Assembly (NCBI RefSeq): GCF_000504285.1
Contig: NZ_KI632511.1
Span: 7,360,154-7,424,153 of the forward strand
Origin: Actinospica robiniae DSM 44927
GTDB lineage: Bacteria > Actinomycetota > Actinomycetes > Streptomycetales > Catenulisporaceae
DNA: 64,000 nucleotides
Direction: 5' to 3'
The translations under genes and the position numbers were made by a program. Numbering within the stretch: position 1 is the stretch's first letter; every line of letters starts with the position of its first letter. Shown piece after piece: positions 59,480-64,000 of this stretch. A model generated the notes under the pieces. It ran no database searches. It saw nothing but the letters and a program-made list of their open reading frames with translations, and was not told the DNA's origin.

Positions 59480-60697
59480 ATGACAGACAGCTGGCTCGAT
59501 ACTCCCGAGCACCTCGGCTTCGGCCTCGACAACCTCCCTTACGGAGTGGTCGCCGACGGCCAGACCCCGCCCCAGCCCGCCGTCGCCATCGGCACCCACG
59601 CGCTCCCCCTCGGCGCCGCCACCGAAGCAGGCCTTTTCGACACCGCGGTGCCCGACCCCGGCATTCTCACCACCCCGAATCTCGACCGCCTGCTCGCCGC
59701 CGGGCCCGCCGTCTGGAGCAGCGTCCGGGCCCGCGCCACCGAACTGCTCGGCAACCGTGCCAACGCCGGCGCCGTACGGCCCCTGCTGCTCCCGCTGCCG
59801 CGGATGGCCACGCCGTTGCCGTTCACCGTCGCCGACTACGTCGACTTCTACTCCTCCCGCGACCACGCGGAGAACCTCGGCCGCATCCTGCGCCCCAACA
59901 GCGAGCCGCTGCTGCCCAACTGGACGCACCTGCCCATCGGTTACCACGGCCGCTCCGGCACCATCGTCGTCTCCGGCACCCCGATCACCCGCCCGCACGG
60001 CCAGCGCGTGCCCACTCCCGGCGCCGAGCCCGTCTTCGGCCCCACCATCCGCCTCGACATCGAAGCCGAGGTCGGCTTCGTCGTCGGCGTCCCCACCCGG
60101 CTCGGCCAGAGCGTCAGCGTGGACGAGTTCTCCGACCACGTCTTCGGCGCCGTCCTGGTCAACGACTGGTCCGCCCGCGACATCCAGGCCTGGGAGTACC
60201 AGCCGCTCGGCCCCTTCCTCGGCAAATCCTTCGCCACCTCGGTCTCCCCGTGGATAGTTCCGCTCGACGCGCTCGCCGAAGCCCGCGTCGCCCCGCCCCC
60301 GCAGAACCCGGCCCCGCTGCCGCACCTGCTCGGCGACCACTGGGGCTACAACCTGACCCTCCAGGTCGAGCTCAACGGCACCGTCGTCTCCCGGCCCCCG
60401 TTCGCCGGCCTGTACTGGACCCCCGCCCAGCAACTCGCCCACCTGACCAGCAACGGCGCGAGCCTGCGCACCGGCGACCTGTACGCCTCAGGCACCGTCT
60501 CCGGCCCCGACCCCACCCAGCGCGGCTCCCTGATCGAGCTCACCTGGAACGGCACCGAGCCGCTCCACCTGGCCGACGGCTCCACCCGCACGTTCCTCGC
60601 CGACGGCGACACCGTCGTGCTCACCGCGACCGCTCCCGGCCGCGGCGGGACACGGATCGGTTTCGGCGCCGTAACCGGCACGATTCAGTCAAGGTAG
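59480..60697 (+). CDS. fahA: Fumarylacetoacetase
   Basis: This 405-residue enzyme cleaves fumarylacetoacetate to fumarate and acetoacetate, the last step of tyrosine and homogentisate breakdown. The N-terminal SH3-like part is followed by ADYVDFYSSRDHAENLGRIL and LPIGYHGRSGTIVVSG. The metal-binding FAH core has DIEAEVGFVVGVPTRLGQ, NDWSARDIQAWEYQPLGPFL and GKSFATSVSPW. Length and motifs match the full-size family rather than the shorter FAH-domain hydrolases. GCGGAGG lies about ten bases before the ATG. No homogentisate dioxygenase gene is nearby. Confidence 0.93.
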   Translation: MTDSWLDTPEHLGFGLDNLPYGVVADGQTPPQPAVAIGTHALPLGAATEAGLFDTAVPDPGILTTPNLDRLLAAGPAVWSSVRARATELLGNRANAGAVRPLLLPLPRMATPLPFTVADYVDFYSSRDHAENLGRILRPNSEPLLPNWTHLPIGYHGRSGTIVVSGTPITRPHGQRVPTPGAEPVFGPTIRLDIEAEVGFVVGVPTRLGQSVSVDEFSDHVFGAVLVNDWSARDIQAWEYQPLGPFLGKSFATSVSPWIVPLDALAEARVAPPPQNPAPLPHLLGDHWGYNLTLQVELNGTVVSRPPFAGLYWTPAQQLAHLTSNGASLRTGDLYASGTVSGPDPTQRGSLIELTWNGTEPLHLADGSTRTFLADGDTVVLTATAPGRGGTRIGFGAVTGTIQSR

Positions 60698-60856
60698 ATC
60701 GACTCCGACAGCCTGCGCGCCCTCGGTATCCTGGGGCCAGGGACCGCCGCGTCCCCGGCCCCCGTCCGCGGCCATCCCGGCACGCTGCCCCGGCGCCGTG
60801 CCGGCGACCGAGCAGGGGCCGGGCGCGGCCCGACGCCTAGGGAAGGCGGGCCGGCC

Positions 60857-61519
60857 ATGACGATGCTCAACGGCGACCGCGCGAATACGCGCGGACGGCT
60901 GACCGGGATGCGCCGACGCCGCGAGCAGGCCGACCCTGTCGCCGACTTCCTCGCCCGCGGTCTGCCCGTCGTTCCCGCCGCGGCGCCCAGCAGCACCGGA
61001 CCCGGCTGTTCGTGCACCCGAGTGGGCTGTCCCGCGCCAGGCGCGCACCCCCTCTCCCGGAGCTGGCGCAAAGAGGCGAGCACCGACCCCGCACAGCTAG
61101 CCCGATGGCGCACCCGGCTCCCCGACACGAACTACGCGACACCCACCGGACGCACCCACGACGTCCTCGAAGTACCCGCCCAGGCCGGCGCCCGGGCCCT
61201 CGACACCCTTCTCGCCGCGAAGGAGCCGGTCGGCCCCGTAGCCACCACTGCCTCCGGCGACCGCTACCTGTTCTTCACGACGGCCCGCCCCGGCACCGGC
61301 GACGGAGACGACGAATGGTGGGCCTGCGACCTCGACGCGCGCCCCGAAACCACTGAGACCAGCGGCCTGCGCTGGCATACCCGCGGGTCCTACGTGCTTC
61401 TCCCGCCGGCCCGCGCCATGAACGGCCGCACAGCCCGCTGGATTCACGACCCGCAGGCCGAACTCCCCGACCCCTTGCGCATCCTCGGCACTCTCGCGGA
61501 CGCGTGCGAAGCAGCCTGA
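60857..61519 (+). CDS. Degenerate bifunctional primase/polymerase (prim-pol) N-terminal domain protein
   Basis: This 220-residue protein resembles the N-terminal prim-pol domain common in actinomycetes. LARGLPVVPAAAP and the cysteine/histidine cluster GCSCTRVGCPAPGAHPLSRS match the C-x-C-x4-C-x5-HP pattern of that domain. The following region, where catalytic aspartates should sit (usually an ATG then DVD-type motif), reads NYATPTGRTHDVLEVPAQAG, so the acidic pair is not conserved. It is therefore unlikely to be an active polymerase. Similar short proteins occur in Streptomyces; their role is unknown. The start ATG has GGAAGG ahead. Confidence 0.65.
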   Translation: MTMLNGDRANTRGRLTGMRRRREQADPVADFLARGLPVVPAAAPSSTGPGCSCTRVGCPAPGAHPLSRSWRKEASTDPAQLARWRTRLPDTNYATPTGRTHDVLEVPAQAGARALDTLLAAKEPVGPVATTASGDRYLFFTTARPGTGDGDDEWWACDLDARPETTETSGLRWHTRGSYVLLPPARAMNGRTARWIHDPQAELPDPLRILGTLADACEAA

Positions 61520-61595
61520 GGCCCCGATCCTGTCGTCAGGCTCCGGTCGCCAAGCTCGATCCGGCTCGCCCTGGTTCGATCCGGCCAGCTCCGAT

Positions 61596-62447
61596 TCACT
61601 CCGGCAGAGTGAGGATCTCCACGCCGTCGTCCGTCACCACGAGCGTGTGCTCGAACTGAGCCGTCAGCTTCCCGTCCGCTGTCACCGCGGTCCAGCCGTC
61701 CGCCCACATCCGGTGCTCGATGGTCCCGAGCGTCAGCATCGGCTCGATCGTGAAGGTCATCCCCGGCTCGAGCACCCGGTTCGCCCGCGGGTCGTCGTAG
61801 TGCGGCACGATGAGGCCGCTGTGGAAGACGCTCGAGATCCCATGCCCGGTGAACAGCCGCACCACGCCGTAGCCGAATCGGGCCGCGTACGCCTCGATCA
61901 CGCGCCCGATCACGTTGAGCTCGCGCCCGGGCCGAACTGCCTTGATCGCGCGGTTGAGCGACTCCCGCGTCCGCTCGACGAGCTGATGGGCGGTCTCGTC
62001 CACTTCGCCCACCTCGTAGGTGGCATTCGTGTCGCCGTGGACCCCGTTGATGAACGCCGTGATGTCGATGTTCACGATGTCGCCCTCGGACAACCGCGTC
62101 GTGTCCGGGATGCCGTGGCAGATGACTTCGTTGACGGAGGTGCAAAGCGACTTCGGGTAACCCCGGTACCCCAGCGTGGAGGGGTAGGCGTCGTGGTAGC
62201 AGAGGAACTCGTGCCCGACCCGGTCCAGCTCATCCGTCGTCACGCCCGGCTTGACCGCGCGCCCGACCTCGACCAGCGCCTGCGCCGCGATCCGACCGGC
62301 GATGCGCATCTTCTCGATCGTCTCCGCCGTCTGCACGTCCGAGCCGGTGTAGCGGCTCGGCTGCGGCTTGCCGACGTACTCCGGACGGGCGATGCGTGAG
62401 GGTACGTGGCGGGTGGGGGAGATGGTGCCGGGAACCAAGGGAGCCAT
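61596..62447 (-). CDS. map: Methionine aminopeptidase, type I with N-terminal extension
   Basis: This 283-residue metalloenzyme removes the initiator methionine. The two-metal site is visible: aspartates in [20 protein letters not shown], the histidine in [12 protein letters not shown], and glutamates in FTIEPML and QFEHTLVV. The N-terminal 40 residues include [17 protein letters not shown], the proline-rich linker of actinobacterial MetAP1c. TAGACT lies seven bases before the ATG on the minus strand with no ribosome site, so the mRNA is probably leaderless. It is divergent from a 59-residue protein gene. Confidence 0.95.
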   Translation of the reverse strand: MAPLVPGTISPTRHVPSRIARPEYVGKPQPSRYTGSDVQTAETIEKMRIAGRIAAQALVEVGRAVKPGVTTDELDRVGHEFLCYHDAYPSTLGYRGYPKSLCTSVNEVICHGIPDTTRLSEGDIVNIDITAFINGVHGDTNATYEVGEVDETAHQLVERTRESLNRAIKAVRPGRELNVIGRVIEAYAARFGYGVVRLFTGHGISSVFHSGLIVPHYDDPRANRVLEPGMTFTIEPMLTLGTIEHRMWADGWTAVTADGKLTAQFEHTLVVTDDGVEILTLPE

Positions 62448-62454
62448 GCAGACG

Positions 62455-62476
62455 AGTCTAGACGCCCGTTCGCGGG
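62455..62476. promoter_or_regulatory. map promoter and small inverted repeat
   Basis: On the minus strand TAGACT (62455-62460) precedes the map ATG by seven bases. GCCCG-TTCG-CGGGC (62463-62476) lies next to it, between map and the divergent small gene. Confidence 0.45.
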
Positions 62477-62517
62477 CACGAGGTACCTGAATTACCGACG
62501 AACGGACGGGAGGCGAC

Positions 62518-62697
62518 ATGATCGACGAGGAAGCGCAGTGGTACTACTGCCTCAAGCACCACAAGGTCGAAGGACGTGTCGGTTGCAGGGCTAAGGACCG
62601 TATCGGGCCGTTCGCGACTCAAGAAGAAGCAGAACATGCGCTCGAAAAGGTCCACGAGCGCAACGAGGCATGGAAAGAAAACGGCGACGACGCCTGA
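62518..62697 (+). CDS. 59-residue conserved actinobacterial protein
   Basis: The ATG at 62518 follows GGGAGG by five bases and opens a 59-codon frame. The protein reads [40 protein letters not shown], then [14 protein letters not shown] and a short acidic end. The WYYCLKH[17 protein letters not shown] layout is that of small SPOR-like proteins found near map in actinomycetes. Two cysteines (C11, C23) could bind metal or form a disulfide. Base composition is somewhat less GC-rich than its neighbours. Function is unknown. Confidence 0.75.
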   Translation: MIDEEAQWYYCLKHHKVEGRVGCRAKDRIGPFATQEEAEHALEKVHERNEAWKENGDDA

Positions 62698-62885
62698 GTG
62701 AGCCGCGAGGCTCCGCATCGTCGCCTGCGCCGTCGCTACGCCACCTGCTTTCACCTGCTGCCGCCTGTCGCCGGGATGCGTGAAGGGCGGCGTCGCCGCT
62801 GGGGTGGATCGCGCGGTCGTCGCCCGTTGTCACGGGTTGCGGCTCGCGCGGTCTCGCCGCCCGGGTCTGCTGCGGCTTGCGCCCT

Positions 62886-63488
62886 TCACCAGCGGTCTAC
62901 CCGCGGCCCGTTGACAGCCTCGATCCACCGCCGAAGACGCAGGATGAGGCCGCGTTGGCGCCCATCCACCGCTGCCGCCGAGACCAGATGCTGCGCGCCG
63001 TCGAAAGACGGTAGGTCCATCACCTCAGAGGGCTGAGGGACCGCGAGTGCGTCATGAGCCAAATCCGCTGCCAGCGGCGCCACCTGACCGAGCGTCAAAA
63101 TGCGAGCGCCGTGCTTCTTCGCGTCGGCCACACGTTCCAGCACCGCTGATTCCGGATCGTCAGCGGCGACAAGCAGCACGGCATCGCTTCGCCCGGCCGA
63201 ACTGATTCGATCAAGACCGACACTGAGTTGGGTCGGCGCACCCGCCTCCGGAGCTGCCCGCACCAGTGTCGGAACCAACTGGTCCAGCCCGAGCAGCCGT
63301 GCATCCTCCGACAGGTGAGCCGTCATGTGCCACGGCTCCGCGTCGCCCGGCCCAACCAGAAGCAGGCCTCCGACCTGCCGCGGAGCCGCACGCAGCGCTG
63401 CCGCGAAGTCATCGGCCTCGTCCAGCCACGCACGGCCGCGTCCGGCCTCGAGCAACTCGCGCAGTATTCGCGCCTCGGACCGGTCCAT
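62886..63488 (-). CDS. SIS-like hypothetical protein
   Basis: The product is 200 residues from the ATG at 63488 (MDRSEARILRELLEAGRGRA). The middle part, LSVGLDRISSAGRSDAVLLV followed by AADDPESAVLERVADAKKHG and ARILTLG, looks like a SIS (phosphosugar isomerase) fold strand-helix-strand. The usual Ser-rich sugar-phosphate loop is not obvious. It lies between panB and the 59-residue gene and is often near them in actinomycetes. A sugar-phosphate or nucleotide-binding role is possible but unproven. The 62698-62885 stretch after it holds nothing recognisable. Confidence 0.6.
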   Translation of the reverse strand: MDRSEARILRELLEAGRGRAWLDEADDFAAALRAAPRQVGGLLLVGPGDAEPWHMTAHLSEDARLLGLDQLVPTLVRAAPEAGAPTQLSVGLDRISSAGRSDAVLLVAADDPESAVLERVADAKKHGARILTLGQVAPLAADLAHDALAVPQPSEVMDLPSFDGAQHLVSAAAVDGRQRGLILRLRRWIEAVNGPRVDRW

Positions 63489-63652
63489 GGTGCCTATCGT
63501 GCCGTACCTCGCGCGTGTACGGACACTGTCGGAACGAAGCCCGGAGCTGGAGTTGCGGCTTGGAAGCCGAGAAAGGCCGCCGCAATGCAACGGTCCTCTT
63601 GGTTGGTCCCGCTCACCGAGGATCACCGGATCCCCAGTCGAGACCGACTTGA

Positions 63653-63683
63653 ATCGCGGGTGGGCGTCGAACCCACCCGCGAT
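63653..63683 (-). terminator. Hairpin after panB
   Basis: ATCGCGGGTGGG (63653-63664) and its complement (63672-63683) flank a seven-base loop. It lies about 100 bases after the panB stop on the minus strand. Confidence 0.65.
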
Positions 63684-63779
63684 CCTGTCGGCCGGTATCC
63701 GTCGCTGTCCGCCTTTAGCGGCAAGCCGCAGGCACGCGGAAGCGAGCGGCCCCGGGTGCTACCTGGAGCCCGCCAGAGC

Positions 63780-64000
63780 TCAGTGGAAGCTGTTCTCCGG
63801 CCCCGGGAACGCCCCCGCGACCACATCCGCGGCGAACGCCTGCGCAGCACCCGCCAACACGCCCCGCATATCCGCGTAGCGCTTCGCGTGCTTCGGCGCG
63901 TTCCCCGCCGTCATCCCCGCCATATCGGTCCAGACCTGGACCTGGGCGTCGCAACCGACGCCCGCGCCGATACCGACGGTCGGGACGTGCAGCAACTCCG
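63780..64000 (-). CDS. panB: 3-methyl-2-oxobutanoate hydroxymethyltransferase, C-terminal part
   Basis: Only the last 72 or so codons are inside the window; the gene continues past base 64000. The sequence VPTVGIGAGVGCDAQVQVWT followed by DMAGMT and PKHAKRYADM is the conserved C-terminus of PanB, the first enzyme committed to pantothenate, which makes ketopantoate. The GIGAG loop lines the active site. The protein ends FPGPENSFH. It reads toward the SIS-like gene, with a hairpin between. Confidence 0.9.
   Translation of the reverse strand, partial: ELLHVPTVGIGAGVGCDAQVQVWTDMAGMTAGNAPKHAKRYADMRGVLAGAAQAFAADVVAGAFPGPENSFH

Overview
The window is very GC-rich, gene-dense DNA from an actinomycete. 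Ribosome-binding sites are AGGAG-like, and many genes begin only 5 to 9 bases after a TANNNT promoter box, which suggests leaderless transcripts. Family content (DUF4328, LmbU-like regulator, GPP34 protein, GH92 mannosidase with ricin-type lectin, SIS-like protein and panB near map) fits a filamentous soil actinomycete of the Streptomyces or Catenulispora kind; the exact genus is a guess. I see no phage, transposon, CRISPR array, tRNA or rRNA gene. RNase P RNA (rnpB, about 24888-25302) is the one clear RNA gene.

Layout. 1-5900: end of a glycosyltransferase gene, a small secreted protein, a divergent MarR/DHA2 transporter pair with repeated ACTGAA operator-like sites, a DUF4328 membrane protein, a zinc alcohol dehydrogenase and an alpha/beta hydrolase. 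5955-11518: secreted sedolisin, then a Nif3-like / zinc-ribbon coiled-coil / RNase H-histidine phosphatase block, and YaaA. 11665-16661: two membrane mannosyltransferase-like proteins (GT87) facing each other over a terminator, a D-Ala-D-Ala carboxypeptidase with an altered motif, and a small membrane protein. 16665-20372: late cobalamin genes cobQ-cobD and divergent cobC. 20373-24870: MscS channel, a DUF308 membrane protein preceded by a repeat-generated small upstream ORF, an M20 amidohydrolase and an exporter. 24888-28148: rnpB, then a two-gene unit of an LmbU-like regulator and a stand-alone condensation-domain-like protein without its catalytic motif, with a long intergenic region carrying a 16-base palindrome.

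28149-36866: GDP-mannose synthesis (manC), acetyltransferases, a secreted GH92 mannosidase under a LacI-type operator and a LacI regulator. 36917-44548: a DinB-like protein whose 3' end has been amplified into six 51-base tandem units, a ketopantoate reductase, an arginyl-tRNA synthetase of the E. coli/eukaryote type, a tyrosine phosphatase, a rhodanese and a pirin. 44591-52984: two large hairpins, a GT39-type membrane glycosyltransferase, YihY, thioredoxin, polysaccharide deacetylase overlapping a GT28-like transferase, and a hydrolase/TetR pair with a clear operator. 53308-64000: a GPP34 / amino-acid permease / GNAT unit with a small leader ORF, a DNA-binding-like hypothetical protein, a DEAD-box helicase, fumarylacetoacetase, a degenerate prim-pol-like protein, methionine aminopeptidase, a 59-residue conserved protein, a SIS-like protein and the end of panB.

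Functional threads are late cobalamin synthesis (cobQ, cobD, cobC and the RNase H/phosphatase fusion, whose mycobacterial relative can act as the alpha-ribazole phosphatase), mannose activation, transfer and hydrolysis (manC, two GT87, GH92), and pantothenate (panE-like, panB). The regions most worth attention are the LmbU-like/condensation-like pair, the MIRU-like duplication at 21354-21457, and the 51-base array at 37385-37696.
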